From NCBI GenBank assembly GCA_036320915.1, contig JAXBDG010000009.1:2108001-2172000 (forward strand): a DNA stretch of 64,000 nucleotides, read 5' to 3'. Positions 11,001 through 24,000 of the stretch are shown here, piece after piece (position 1 is the stretch's first letter; every line of letters starts with the position of its first letter). The translations under genes were made by a program, and so were the position numbers. This DNA is from Linnemannia elongata. Its lineage: Eukaryota > Mortierellomycota > Mortierellomycetes > Mortierellales > Mortierellaceae. The notes under the pieces are model-generated. The model ran no database searches, was not told where the DNA came from, and saw nothing but the letters and a program-made list of their open reading frames with translations.

Positions 11001-11597
11001 CTCATTGCCGCCTTTGGTTGCGTTTAATGGCGCTGCTGTTACTCCTAGTGTTGTAGAGGCTGCAAGATATGTCGGCGAAGGTGTGGACGGATCCTTGCCC
11101 TTGAGTTCGTCGACCTGGAAGGGAGGCAGGAGAATCGATCCAGAAGCCGATTCAGAGAGGGAGGAAGAGGCAGTGTAGTAGGAAGACGATGTTGAAGTAG
11201 ACGCTGTGGAGGAAGATGTCGAAGAGGAAGAAAAGAGGGATGAACTAGAAGTGGAAGAGGGCAGTAGAGGAGGTTCATCTTCTGTCCAGCTGCGGTTCAT
11301 GCTCTGGTCTAATTCTTCTTGTCCTTTTGTCTGCTCGCCCTGGACAGAAAGCAGCTCGATCTCGACGTCTTGGCGGTCGGCGTGTTCAAGGACGTCTCGG
11401 TCGTCAAAGTCACCACGAGAGACAGACGAGACACCGTCAAGAGGGTCGTGCGTGTGGTGGTGGCTGTGCGTGTTGTAGTTCTCGGCCTCTTGTTCTTCTT
11501 GTTGCTGTTTCTGCATCCTCATGAGTTCCTGGACGACTCTTGTTACGTCTGCGAGGACATCGGGGTCGATCTCGTTGTTGTTGTACGAGGAGGACAT
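8004..11597 (-). CDS. type I-like metacaspase with a long p20-p10 spacer, 5 exons, about 915 aa
   Basis: Cysteine protease of the caspase-like clan (Arg/Lys specificity, stress and protein quality control). Exons 11597-10442, 10062-10012, 9782-9630, 9500-8521 and 8411-8004 keep frame throughout. The N-terminal 300 residues are Ser/Thr-rich low complexity, followed by the p20 core starting RKKALLIGINYFG. The catalytic His387 lies in FFHYAGHGG, reconstituted across intron 1, and the catalytic Cys451 in ALVDACHSG across intron 3. GDETDGYDE, expected between them, is present. After GTMLDLPYVYNG comes a roughly 300-residue disordered, Thr/Asp/Glu-rich insert. The p10-like part then follows (GNVVMFSGCRDDQASADI and AVSYAWIQCL). 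Fungal metacaspases are usually near 400-450 aa, so both the prodomain and the spacer are unusually long. Pyrimidine-rich DNA precedes the start. Active-site residues are intact, so the enzyme is probably active. Confidence 0.92.
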
Positions 11598-12987
11598 GGT
11601 TGGTATGTTGTGATGTGTAAGATATGGATAGGGTAGTGCGGATTAAGGATGGCAGGGTTTAGTTGCACAAAATAATGAAAAAGGATAAGTTGGGGGGTGG
11701 TTGTTGGGGGCAGTTGGACAATGTTTGTGCGGGTATAGTTTAAGGAAGAGTGCTGCTGCTGTGCTGTTTGGAGGAAAGAGAAAGAGAGAGAGAGGTGGGG
11801 CTGAAGCAGAGGGTTTAAGAATGGCAAAGAGGGAGTACAACTGCTTCGACAATACAAAAGCGGTGAAAGGAATTGAGGAAAAAAGAAGCGCCAGGACAGT
11901 GGCAATGCCTTTTTTATGATTACAAAGAAGAGAACAAACAACAAACAACAAACAGCAAACGAGGTTTAAAAAAAGAAACGCAGATAGACAGACAAACGAA
12001 AAGTAGGGAAGGGAATAGTACAAAAGAGAGAGTACGAAGGAAAAAAAGAACGGCGTTTAATATAAAAAAAAAAAGAGGAAGTTGAGTGTTAAGAAAGAAA
12101 GAGATCAATGTGAAGTGAGTGATCAGGAGGGAGGCGTGAATGAAAAGAACAAAAAAAGTGTGAATGAATGAATGGGTGAAAGAGAGCGAAGAAGGAATGA
12201 AGGAATGAAGGAATGGGAAGGAGAGAGAAGGAAGAGAGGAAGAGGTGTATAAATACAGAAAAAGATGAAAAGTAAGGTTTGGACAGAGTTCAGTTGCCAG
12301 AAGCGACAAAGGGAAGGGGGAAGAGAGGAGGTCTAGTCCTTGAGAATGGAATAGGAAGGATTGATGATGATGATGGGTGAGACCTGGCTGTGTAAGTGAG
12401 GGGAGGAAAAACGACCAGAGAGAACAGACACAAGACAACAAACAAAGAGCCTGAGAGGGGGGAGAATGAGGGGAGAACGGGGACAGAGAGGGAGAGAGAG
12501 AAGGAGAGGGAGCGGGAAGGGGAGAGAAGGACAACCAAGAGGCTGGAAAAAGGAAGCAATTGAAGGTCAATTGGACAACTTCTTTTGAAGAAAAATGAAA
12601 GAATGGATGGGCAGGTCAATTAAGAGACAAGGACAGGTGCAATGGAGCGACAGGGTAAGGCAAGGCAAGAACTAGAAGAAGAAGAAGAAAAGGAAGAAAG
12701 TTGATGATGTTGAGGTAGCGGAGATGGTCACCTTTCTTTATATGTCTTCCTTTTGTTTGTTGACATGAATGATCTTCCATATGTTGGAAGTGGCACAATC
12801 AGTCAATCAGACGGAAGGATGGAGCGGGAATCTAAAGTAAAAAAATGAAGAGGAAGAAGATGCCCATTCCTCTCTCTCCCTCTTCTACTACAGCCCGCAA
12901 AATAATTGTCCATTGACCCCCATCCCATGTACCCTTCACCCATGCTGTCTTTCCTTTACGTCTTTCCGATAATTGCATGTGTAACTG

Positions 12988-12988
<1 letters not shown>

Positions 12989-13019
<31 letters not shown>
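12989..13019. repeat. T31 homopolymer
   Basis: Uninterrupted run of 31 T's, one of several 31-38 nt A/T runs in the window. Confidence 0.95.
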
Positions 13020-13214
13020 CTTTCTCTAAAACTTTGTTCCCGTTCGTCCACAAAGGCATTCATGTTGTCAGTCCTGTGTGCCAATGTGGCGGCGATCACC
13101 CGTCATCCTTCTTGACATTGTCCTCATGGACCCAAAGGGGAGGGAGGTCATTCGACTCTCCCTCCGCATCCATTCAACCAATGACCATCCTTCATTGGTC
13201 TCCGACTCCGACCT

Positions 13215-13218
<4 letters not shown>

Positions 13219-13247
<29 letters not shown>
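13219..13247. repeat. (CT)n microsatellite
   Basis: About fourteen consecutive CT dinucleotides. Confidence 0.95.
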
Positions 13248-13250
<3 letters not shown>

Positions 13251-14402
13251 ATAAGTCATCTAATGCCATTGACAATGCCGAATGCCAATAATGGCTAATG
13301 CTCCCCTACCCTATCTCTGTTTCAAGGTTGATCTTCAAACAGGCGACGCGAACACTCATGAATTCCTTGAAGGACTCGCTCCCTCTTAACTACTTCAATG
13401 GCTACATAACTCTCCTTTAAGCATCATCATCATCATGCATTTGTCCACACACAGACACACACATCGATCTGTACCACATCACTCCCCTCCCTTGCACTCC
13501 TTCATCGCCCTTTTCTGACCAACTCCAAAGCACCAAACAAACAACAAAGCAGGAAATAACATTCAAGCAAACAACAATTACAAAAATACACATCATTCCT
13601 AATGAGGACATCCTTCCTTACTCCTACTTTCTTTCTCCTCGTCGTTTCTTCTTCATTTTACTCCTTTTACTTTCCTTCATTTCACTCCATTGAAATCGTT
13701 CAGCCTTTACGCCGCCGTCTTCTTCCTGAAGTAACAATGTGCATTAACATTGAGGAAAAATAATGACGGAGCATGGAGGATGAGAACGGGTCGGTCAGAT
13801 CATCGAAAATAAAGGAGACAGACATACCACTTACAGAAGAGAGACAGCATAATATCCGTTGGACGTGCTTGTTTTTTTTTGCTTTGTACTAATGCCAAAA
13901 GGGTAATCGAAACCAGGCGACCAACTACAACAGAGAACGGATCCTCTCTCCCTCCCTTTCTCTTTCTTTTAGACCTCTTTGGTCCATGGGATCAACAGAC
14001 CCATGCTCACTACATCCCCCCTTTTTAAAATTGCGTACACTTTATGCATCACCAGCTAGGCGGCCTTTATCATCCGAAAGAAAGGGGTCTGAGTGAGTAA
14101 GCAATTAAACAAGTGACACAACTTCTCAGGACCCACTTAGACTTTATCTCCTAGCTCACGCTTATTACATGTTGGAAAGTATGTTCTTTTTTTGTTCTTG
14201 ATGACTCTACTTTTGTTACAGTAGTGGAGTGAGAGTCCTGTTCGAAAGGCTTTGGAGTTATGCCATTTGACCATATCCTTGCTCTTCCTTTTTTATCTTT
14301 AGTAAGTAGCTGCCAGCCACTCCCTCTTCGATTACCATCAGCGTCAGCATTGACATTACCATTCATTGCCAAAACACCCAACACCAGAAAAGTTGGCGTT
14401 GT

Positions 14403-14471
14403 TCAAACAGCAATGCACAGTTGAACAACAATACACAATTGAGCAGCAATGCATAATTGAACAACAAAAGC
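14403..14471 (+). repeat. 18-bp tandem repeat, nearly four copies
   Basis: Units start at 14403, 14421, 14439 and 14457 (last one partial). A typical unit is TTGAACAACAATACACAA. In one frame it would read as a Glu-Gln-Gln-rich repeat, but no gene context supports translation. Confidence 0.85.
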
Positions 14472-14968
14472 TACGCCCACTCTCCCCTCACCTTCTCTTC
14501 TCTCTCTCTCTCTCACTCGCACGCCATCCGTTTTTCATTTTCTCCTAGGAACTTTTTCTTTTCTTCAAGGCCTAAAAAAATATATATATATATACAAATG
14601 CAGGTACTTGTACACACATTTTTCATAACAGACAACAAACAAATATGCAAGCTAAGACATGGGCTCCCATGTCACTCATTCGCTGGGTTCATTGTCCCTG
14701 CCTTTGTCCCTATGTCTGCTTAGCAAATGCCTCGGGGGATATGTATAGGTATGATAGTTTTTTTTTTTGTTTGTTTGTTTGTCTTTTCTTGTCTTTTTAT
14801 TTGTTCAAATAACCAAAAGAAAGGTTCAACTGTGGCTAAACTTGGAGCTTGAATGCAGGGCAAGAGCTATACAGAGAGGGAGCACATGAGCTACTCGCTC
14901 GTCTTCATCTCGCCCTTCTGGGTGTCCACAGCCACTAATGACAATCACCGTCATTTTTTTTGCTACCC

Positions 14969-17798
14969 TTACAAACGACTGCCCTTAGCCTTAGACTCCC
15001 TAAGCACCTTTAGCTTGCCAACAACCTCCTCCAATCCTCTAACTTCTCCCTTCCCCTTCCTCTCTCCTTCATCATCCCTACACCTAACATTCACACTCCC
15101 CGACCCGGCCTCTTCAGCCCCAACAACAAACACAAAATTCCACTGACTCACTTCCGCATTCCGAATCTTCTTATTCAGCGTCGCATCCGACCCATCCACC
15201 TCAGCAAAGAATCCTTCATCATCCAATTTGGCCTTCACTTCCTCCGCATACCTCACCCATTGAGGCGCCACAGGGATGATTTGGATTTGACGAGGCGAGA
15301 GCCAGAAATCCCAGCGGCCGGCACAGTTCTCCGTCAGGATGGCGATCATGCGTTCGAGGGAGCCCAGCATGGCCCGGTGAATGATGATGGGTCGCGAAAA
15401 GTCCGAGTCGTTGTTGTGATCACTACCGTTGTTGCGGTATTGAAGATTGAAGCGTTCGGGGAGTTGGAAATCGAGTTGGAGCGTAGCACATTGGTGGTTG
15501 CGGCGGAGGGAGTCTCGGATGAGGATGTCGATCTTGGGGCCATAGAATGCGCCGTCTTGAGGGTTGACTGACCAGGGTCGTCCGAACCTGTTCAACGCAT
15601 CTGCCAAATGCTATTTTCAGTGATGAAGGAAAGTAAATTGGTTATGGTAAGTACAAAATACAAAAAGGGAATAGAGTTAATGCGGATAAGAAAAAGAGGT
15701 AAGGAAAAAAATAGGGATGGCAAGAAGGGTAGGTTACCTTCTCGGCGATGTCCCACTCCTCGATCTTGCCCAGGAACTTCTCTGGACGCGTCGAAAGCGC
15801 CAACGAGAACTCAAACCCAAAGATCCCATAAACATGCTGCAGGAAATCCAACGTCGCGTCAATCTCTTCCCCGACTTGATCCAACCGACAAAACAAGTGC
15901 GCATCGTCCTGTTGGAACCGCCTCACTCTCGTCAATCCAGAGAGCGCTCCCGAGGCTTCATTCCGGTGAAGGACTCCAAAGTCGGCAAACCGGAGGGGCA
16001 GTTCACGATAGGACCTCTCGCGGACGTCGAACATGAGGCAGTGACCCGGGCAGTTCATGGGCTTGAGACCGAATTGCTCCTTCTCGACGTCGATCATGAA
16101 CATCTCGTCCTTGTAGTTTTCATAATGGCCCGACGTCTTCCAGAGCTTGACGTTAAACATATTGGGCGACATGACTTCCGTGTACCCGCGCTTACGGTAT
16201 TCGCTCTTAATAAACCCCATCAACGTGTTATAAATCCTCGCGCCGTGAGGGAGGAAGAAGCACGATCCGGGAGACAGCTCATGGAAGAAGAATAGTTCCT
16301 GTTCCCGACCGATTCGACGATGATCTCGTTTAGCGGCCTCTTCAAGGAACTTGCGGTGGTCAGCCATTTGTTTGGAGTCTGGGAAGGAGATACCATAGAC
16401 GCGTTGGAGGGAGGCGTTTTTGGCGTCGCCAAGGAAGTAAGAGGCTGAGTTCTTGAGGACCGCAAAGGATTTGATACGGCCCGTGTGGGGGATGTGGGGG
16501 CCACGGCAGAGGTCGATCAGAGGGCCGCAGCGGTAGACCGTCGACGACGTGTTGTCCGGGATTTTGGACTCGATTATCTTTAGCTTGAACTCATTGTGCT
16601 AATTGGAGAAATAGAAAGGAAGGACTGAAGGTGAGTCTCTTGCTCATACATAAGAGTGTTCGGAGACAATCGAGTTAATGTACAAATAAAAAGGACGCAC
16701 CTTGAACATTTCCAAGAGGTCTTCCTTGCTGATTTCAAGGCGCTCAAAGGGCTGCTTCTCCTTGATTACATTCTTGGCAACCATCTCCAGACTCTCATAG
16801 TCATTCTGGGAGACAAGACTATTATGCGTCAACAATAAAATAACACACCATCTATTAGTCACATTGTTCGACCCAACAACAACAACTTCACAAACAAAGC
16901 AATCAAAGAATAAGAAAAGGAAAACTTACCGCTCGTCTTTCATGGACATCTCATAATAAAACCCATCCTCAATCGGAGGGCCGACACAAAGATGGCACCC
17001 ATAATGCTTCTCACAAGCCTCACCCAACACATGGGCCGACGAATGCCAAAATACCGCCTTACCCTCCTCGTTCTCGAAATCCAAAAGCTCCAAAGAGCAG
17101 GATTGGACCAAGGGCCGAGCGAGATCCCAGAGGACGTTGTCGACCTTTGCAATGACGACTTTTTCAGCGAGGGATTTGGAGATGGAGAGGGCGATGGAGA
17201 GAGGGGACGTCTCGTAGGCGATCCCGTCGCGGAGAGAACCGTCGGGCATCTTGACCGAGATGGGCAGTCTTGGCTGGGCTGAGGGAGAGGAGGAGGGAAA
17301 TGATAGGTTCAATGGTGGGATAGAGCATTTTTTGTGATCAATTGTCTTGTTTTTTTCCGAAATATTGTTCAGTAACGGGTTTTCTTTCGATTTCTTCTCC
17401 TTGCATGGTTGTTATTTGTTCGCGCTTACCTGCATCGACCTGGTCAGCCCTCTTCTTCAACTCGTCAAACATGGCGATACGGTGGGCTACATACTCAGGG
17501 ACTGGGGAGACCTACAATACACAATCGAAAATGAATTTTGCGTCAAGAAAGGAAGCCAGACGCCGTGGAAAAATAGAGTTTGAATTCAAATGGTCCATAG
17601 TACAAAGAAAGGGAGGATTTGTTTTACCTCGAGAGGGTAAGCATGCTCGGATGCTTGCTTCTTGGCCTTCTTCTCCTTCACAGGCTTGGGCTGAACAGCC
17701 ACTTCCTGTGAGACCTGGGAGACTTGAGATGGCTGCTGCTGCTCCTGCTGTTCGGGCAGCTGCTGGTGAGGCTGGATTTGTTCTTGAATTGCGGACAT
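14969..17798 (-). CDS. THS1: threonyl-tRNA synthetase, 6 exons, 740 aa
   Basis: Charges tRNA-Thr with threonine (class II aminoacyl-tRNA synthetase); the length fits the cytosolic form. Exons 17798-17628, 17511-17430, 17278-16930, 16818-16701, 16598-15738 and 15610-14969 join in frame. Order: Gln-rich N-terminal extension (1-50), TGS domain (about 88-150), editing second-additional domain (about 180-310, with [13 protein letters not shown]), catalytic core from about 340, and anticodon-binding domain (about 625-735). Motif MNCPGHC at 421-427 supplies the zinc cysteine. Motif 2 is at [20 protein letters not shown] and motif 3 at [11 protein letters not shown] (about 605-615). The start was chosen as the only Met before the Lys-rich linker; no mitochondrial presequence is evident. 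The C-terminus is slightly extended with Lys/Arg residues. Confidence 0.97.
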
Positions 17799-18523
17799 TG
17801 CTTTAATTTTTTTTTTCTGATTTCAGAGGGAGAATAGAGAATGATGTGGGAGAGGAGGATATGATTTGTTTTTTGTAAAAAAGAGAGGGTATCGCTAGTG
17901 TGCTTTTTGTTCTTAGCTGACTATTGCTGTGTGTCGCTGTTTTGTTGTTTCTTTTGTAGAAAGTACTGTTGCTGTTTTTGTTGTTGCTGTTGTTGTTGTT
18001 GTTATTGTTGAGATGTGGAGAAAGGTGGCATGGTATTTATATGTTTCCCAGGAAATTGATGATTCACACATTTTTTTTTGAACTTCACTTCGCCCAAATA
18101 AAAAAAAAATCGATCGAGTCACCGTGAGTGGGTGGCTTTTGGTAAAATGCTTCTGAGAGCCAAGAACTGAAGAATTTGAACTCAAAACACGAGGCGCCGC
18201 GTGCGGATTTAGAATATACTCCAAGAAAGGAGAGGATGAGGAAACGCCGCAGCTAACCAGAGAGCCATTGGAAGCCAAGCATAAAAAGAAAAAAAAAAAA
18301 ACCTAATGAACCACGTCGACTCACGCCGTTTTTTTTCTTACAGGCAATGAAAAGTCTATTATCAAAGGTATGAGTTTGTATGTTTCGTTTGTGGTAGTGT
18401 CACCTATTTCGACATTGTTTTCAGAAGAAATTATTTCACTTCCCCTTATCTCTGCACGCGCATATGCGTTGCTCAAAGGAGGGAAAAGTGAAGAGTCATG
18501 GACTTATTGAGAAGTTGGTCTCA
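17799..18523. other. intergenic region upstream of the ThrRS gene
   Basis: Contains TTG-type triplet runs around 17970-18005 and short A/T homopolymers. It serves as the ThrRS upstream region and the 3' flank of the secreted-protein gene. No gene seen. Confidence 0.5.
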
Positions 18524-19977
18524 TTAGAGTCCAAGTGCCTGCTGGACTCTGTCGAACACTCCTGTCTGGTCCAACGTCTCCGGTGTCAGTGTCCACTATT
18601 ATCATTCATTCATGGGAAGAATTGAGAGCAATTAAAAGGATATGAATAACTGTGAGTAACACACAAATAACAACACCCTTTTACTCTCGCATTTCAAAAT
18701 GACCATGGACAAAGGTTGCAAAAGAAATAACTTACGTTGGCAAAGGAAGCAGCCTTGCTAACAAACTGGTTGAACAGATCCTTGCTCGCTGCGGCCCTCT
18801 CCTCATCCACCTTCTTATTTCCTTCAGAACCCTCTTCACCTTCACTCTTCCCACTGTTACCACCCCCAATGACCTTGGCAAGATCACTTCCGATATTGAT
18901 CCAATCCTGAACATCCCCCGACGAAATCTGGCCCAGACTCTTCAACATCGTCACAAAGTCGATTGGCGGCAACGCCGAATCCTCAGGCCTGACTTGTCCC
19001 AGCCTATAATCTCCACCAGCAGGGAGACTCTCTGAATCGTCGTCGACGGACTTCGGTGATTTGGTTGCCTTGGAGGGAGGCACTCCTGCAGCATCAGTCT
19101 TGGTCGAGACAACCGTGGTCATACTAGTAGGAGTAGCCGTTGTCGTCGTTTTAGGAGCAGTCGCGTTAGCAGGCTTAGGGTACGCTGCAAAGATGCCCGC
19201 ACAGTCAACACCCAAAGCATAGAACCCGGACACAAAGAAATTCGAACATCCAAAGCAATCAAGGATCCCCAGGACATTCGGGTTCGAAAAGACATGTGTA
19301 AATGTCTTGAGGCACTTGATCGAGCAGCGTTCCCGGAAGCGAAGCGCAAAGTTGACGAAGGAGTCGATACAGGCGCCGCCGATCTCTGCGGTTGCGAGGG
19401 CAGAGAGCGTGTGTTCGTCGATTTGGGGGAAGAGCGGAGTCTGGTCGCGTTTTTGGATGGTGATCGTTTGTTGTTCCTGTTCCTGTTGCTCCTGTGCTTG
19501 TTGTGGTTCATGTTGATGCTGTAGTTGTTTGCATTTGGCGGTTTGTGCGTCGTAGGTCGCGGTCAAAGGATCGGCGTAGTGGAAATCGTCGCCCTCAAAC
19601 AATAATGCCTCGTCCTGTTCCTGGCCCTCGTCCTCTGTAAGATCGTCGTCGTCATCTTCATTTTCCTCATCCTCGTCCTCGTTAGCATCAATAGCCTCCT
19701 TATTCTCATCATCCTCGTCCTCGCCCTCCTCGTCTTGCTCAAACACCTTGGCAGCAGCTTCAACCAACTCATCGACCGCAACTTCCAAAGCCTCTCCTGC
19801 TTCCTGACTATTGAGTGCCACAACCTGTTCTGGAACTGAGGCAGCAGAGACAGATGCGGCTGCAAGGTTGGCATCTGTGATGGCGTTTTTGTTGTTGCCC
19901 TCTGCGGATTCGGCAGCCCGTGCGAATTGGGTCGCCAGGGTTAATAAAAGAACAGGTCCCAGGATCTTGAGCTTCAT
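18524..19977 (-). CDS. unrecognised secreted acidic, Cys-containing protein, 2 exons, about 437 aa
   Basis: Exon 1 (19977-18736) starts with a clear signal peptide (MKLKILGPVLLLTLATQFARA). An Asp/Glu-rich tract follows (about 70-135), then a Gln/His patch. A conserved-looking globular stretch (about 195-270) has Cys residues in GGACID, RERCSIKCLKTF, LDCFGC and GVDCAG. A Thr/Ser/Pro-rich linker and a Lys/Glu-rich end complete it. A GTAAGT donor follows the Asn codon of SFAN. The only in-phase acceptor I can support (TAG at 18598-18596) adds a 23-residue exon ending PETLDQTGVFDRVQQALGL, stop at 18524. Without that splice the frame would run about 12 residues into the intron. It is likely extracellular or cell-wall associated. 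I do not recognise the family. Confidence 0.7.
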
Positions 19978-21069
19978 TGTCCTATTTTGTTAAATGGGGT
20001 ATATGATATAATGTGAAGAAGGGGATAAAGGCGAAGATGTGGCAGACAAAAAAAAATATGAAATGGAGAGAGAGACAGGGTGAGAAGAAGGAGACAGACG
20101 GAAAGGGGCAGAGCGTAAATGAAAGCTGAAGAAAGAATAGTGGAAAGAAAAAGAGGAGAAGAGTACAGCAAAGAAATAAGAAAAGAAAAGAGACCCAGGT
20201 TCACTGAGTATCTATCATTCGCCTCATCCCAACATTCCTTCTTTACCTAAAGACGACGACACCACAGATGTATAGCATAGTTTTTCGATCAAGGGGCTAT
20301 AGAGAAATTGGAATGATGGAGGGAAAGGGACTCACTCCACTCCAAGGAATAACGTGACGAAGACGGAAGGATAAACGAAGGGTAGCGAAAGGAGAAAAAG
20401 AAGTGCAAAGAAAGGTACGAGAAACGCGAAAGATTACGAAAGGTGAGAAGGATGCGAGAGCATGTTGGAGGTGAGGGAAGCAGAATTAGAAGAGGTGGGA
20501 GACGCAGAACTGGAAGTATAAGTGGCAGTAAAAGGGGGGGAAGAATTGTAAATGTCGCCGAAGTCAAGGAGGAGAAAGAAGGGGTCGAAACGAGGATGAT
20601 AAAGAACACAAATCAATACATTGTCGTCAAGGACAAGGGCGATATTTGGGACCACTCTCCTGACTTGTCCATCCTAGCTAATCGTCTTCCTTAGAGCTAT
20701 AGCATAGGGAAACTAAGAAGGGAGCCACTACACAGGCAGCAATGGCGCGCTTCTCCTTGGTCGCTTGTCCTCTCTATGCAAAGCTTGTCCGACTTTCAAT
20801 TCTACATCGCTGGAACTCTGGAGCAGGAAAAAAGGAGCTAAAAAAGTCATAGCAATACAAAGAAACATCGTTGGCAGGCACGATCTATGGGCTTGCATCC
20901 TGGGACGAAGGTGACATGTAAAAGGTCCATAAGCATGCAAAATGTAGCAATGGAGGAAAGAACAAGTTATGCAAGGTCATTCCAGTATTGTATTTTTTTT
21001 TTGTTCTTTATTCAATGACAAAGAATGCTATGGTACATGGGCAATACACAGACAAGAAGCAAACCTGTA
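19978..21069. other. intergenic region between the secreted-protein gene and MTR4
   Basis: The first 200 bases are purine-rich on the + strand, so CT-rich upstream of the secreted-protein gene. A short open stretch on the minus strand (20655-20434) has no support from similarity or splicing. No gene called. Confidence 0.5.
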
Positions 21070-24000
21070 TTAGAAGAGGTACAACGACGCCGCAAAAACA
21101 ACGCCGCGCTTGATACACTTGATCCCGTCCAGAAACTTCTTCTCCAGCTCTTCGTTGCCGAGGGACTTGCAAGCTGCCGCCATTTGTCTCATCAACTCGT
21201 CTAATAGTCTGAACATCCTGATAATTGAACCTTCAAACGCATCGGTCATCGTATTGATCTCCTCAAATGAGGCGCCCTAGAGTTAACACAAGAACAAATA
21301 GGCGTAAGCAATTCACGCGCATCCGACCGCACCTTATTACACCGAACAAAAAATAGCAGAAAAAGTCATTTCACTTACATTCGCCCAGGCGAAGGCAACG
21401 TCCATCATGTCGGGCTTAAACTTTTGCACATACGCGTCTACGTCCACGTTGGGGATATTGCACTCCACTTCCACCGTGGCAATGGCTCTCGCGCTCTCCT
21501 GCAACATCTTGAACGGCACCGAAAGAACCTCCTTCAGCTTGGCGGGGGCTGCGTCCAGTTTTTCATGGAAGCAGAAACAACTCATCAGCGCCACCGTCTG
21601 TTCTACCGTCAACTCGCGGAACGTTCCGTTGAAAATCAGCTCGGTCAGCAGTAACCCATCTGCTGAATTGATCTCACAAGCAACTCGACCTTTGACCTCA
21701 GCCACGTCGGATGCTGTCGTGAACGCCAAACGCCGGAGGACTCGCTTCCGATCCTTCAGCTCCGTCATTTGGGTAACCGCCACGGCCTTGCTGAGTTTGG
21801 CCTTGAGCGACCTGATCTTGGCCTTTGCTTCACTCCTCGCCAGGAACTGCTCATACCTGGCTTGGTTGTTTGCTGCTCGCAGATTCGCCATAGGGTGCTT
21901 GTAGAGCAACTCCTCAAGTGTTTCAACCTGACGAATGACGCGCTGAAGCGCTGGACTCCGAATGCTCATGTCCTCCACGGGGTCAAGAATCGGGATCCCG
22001 TCTGGACACCGCCGTTGGAGCTCTTGGAGAGCTCTGAACGCATTGGCACGCGATCCAGTACTCGTTCGGATATCCTTGGGAAGAGAAATCAATGGAGCGC
22101 CAATATACCGCACAGCGTCCAGTGATACCTTCACAGCTGTAAACTCTGTCGGCTGTGCCATCATCTTGCCCTTTTTTGACTCTTCGATTCCTGTTACAAT
22201 TCCGCCAGACCCATACTCGAATTTGGTGTCCCGAGGAAACGCGAGTAGAACATCCAGAATGAACGAGACCCCGGGTTTGTTGCCGTCAGCAGAGTCGGCT
22301 GACTTCTTGCCTGGCCCTGGCCTTGCCTTCTGGCATCCCGTCAAGACGCCCCATCCGACGGGCTGCCTATCGAAAGCAATATTCACGACTCTTCCACTCT
22401 GCAGGTATTGGAGCGAGAACTGAGGGTTGTAAATAATCGATCTGATCTCCTTGGCACATGTCGCGAGCTGGACTCTGAGGTCGTGATATTGTTCCAGCGA
22501 CGATTCTTCTACAGGCGTGAACTGGATCTTGGCTACGACCGTCTGCAACTTCAAAAGTTCTTGCTTGATTTTGGGAATGTTGCCTGCTGTTTGGAACTGG
22601 TAGAAGCACCGCTCCAGCATGAACTCTGGACTGAATCCCTCGATCCTCATCAGGTTCAAAATCATGTGGTACGACAAATAGAACGCCGAGTTCAATGGGT
22701 CTGTCGTACCAAGGACCATCCCCTGCGCCACTGCAGGTTCCATCTTTTGATCCAGCATCATAATGACAACCCCACGGTCATCAAGACCACGTCGTCCTGC
22801 TCGTCCTGACATCTGGATGTACTCTCCTCCGGATACCCATCGGATCTTCTCGCCATCGAACTTTTGGACTCCAGTAAAGATTACAGCCTTGGCGGGCATG
22901 TTAAGTCCAATCGAAAAGGTCTCTGTTGCAAAGAGAACCTTGACCAATCCTTCCTGGAACAGAATCTCGATAACCTCCTTGAGAATCGGCAGCAGTCCTC
23001 CGTGATGGATCCCGATACCGCGCTGCAGCAGAGGTAGAAGGTGCTTGATCTGGGGGAGTGTGCGATCACTCTCCGGGAGCGAGCTGATGGCGTTGTTGAA
23101 GACCTGCAAGACTAGCTTTCCTTCCTTGTCGTTGTTGAATCCCAGGTTCGACATCTGAAGCGCCAACGCCTCGCACTCCCGCTTGCTGAAGCTGAACACG
23201 ATAACTGGGTACAGGTTCTTGGCCTGAATCATCTTGACAATCTTGTAGATATCCGACGGACCGTCTACACAATCACATACCAATGTAGTTCTGTTAGTAT
23301 GAAAGCAAATCTCAGTCAAACAATTGCTTCCAGCGCTCTATACCATGCCATGAATGAGCTCCATACCTGTGGACATGTCCTTTTTATCGGCACCCTTGAC
23401 CTTGTTGTGGTTATTCGGTCCTGACTTAGCCTTCTTGCCATTCTTTGGGTTGCCTTCTACTATCGCCGCCAGTGCCTGATTAAAGTTATCCTCGCGAAAC
23501 TGTCCCTTCTCGTCTACCACAAGGTAAATGCCTTCACCTCCACTGGGGAACAAGTAGTGTTGAAGTGGGGTAGGTCGGAAATCGGTGTACACGACATGGC
23601 AAGGCTGCTCCTTGTTTTTGCACACCCACTCTGCGAACTCCATGGCGTTGGGGATAGTCGCTGACAGGAACACGTAGTGACATTGCGCCGGTAACAGAAT
23701 AATCGTCTCCTCCCATACAACTCCGCGTTCTAATAGACATTCGTATCAAGAATGGCACTGTTAGGTTGTGTTGTTCTCACGTCCCTCGCCTTGAAGTAAA
23801 CATGAAACAGCAAAAACCTTACCTGCATCTCTCATGTAGTGAATCTCGTCGAAGATAACCCAAGCGACTTCACGCATCACCTCCGATCCATGATAAAGCA
23901 TTCCCCTCAAAATCTCTGTTGTCATGACCAAACACGACGCTGACGGGTTGATAGTAACATCTCCTGTCATGAGTCCGACATCCTTGAACTCCTCAACCAA

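Larger units (their letters stand above)
11598..14968. other. gene-free region of 3.4 kb with simple sequence
   Basis: From 11600 to about 12900 the + strand is strongly purine-rich, so CT-rich on the metacaspase strand, giving Ser/Leu/Phe-only translations that do not look like proteins. Beyond 13000 it is mostly AT-rich with microsatellites. I found no frame with recognisable similarity, no splice-linked exon series and no tRNA-like structure. It probably holds the metacaspase promoter and the 3' flank of the ThrRS gene. Confidence 0.55.

Noticed and set aside
11920..12570. 216-residue open frame, minus strand
   Set aside because: Translation is Ser/Leu/Phe/Pro low complexity from a CT-rich tract; no domain and no splice partners.
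14403..14471. direct repeats considered as a CRISPR-like array
   Set aside because: The 18-bp units are contiguous with no spacers, and the window is a eukaryotic nuclear locus.
13000..14968. search for tRNA genes by eye
   Set aside because: No convincing A and B box pair with a foldable cloverleaf found; a covariance-model scan would be needed to be sure.
15717..16295. 192-residue open frame, plus strand
   Set aside because: Antisense to the well-supported ThrRS catalytic exon.
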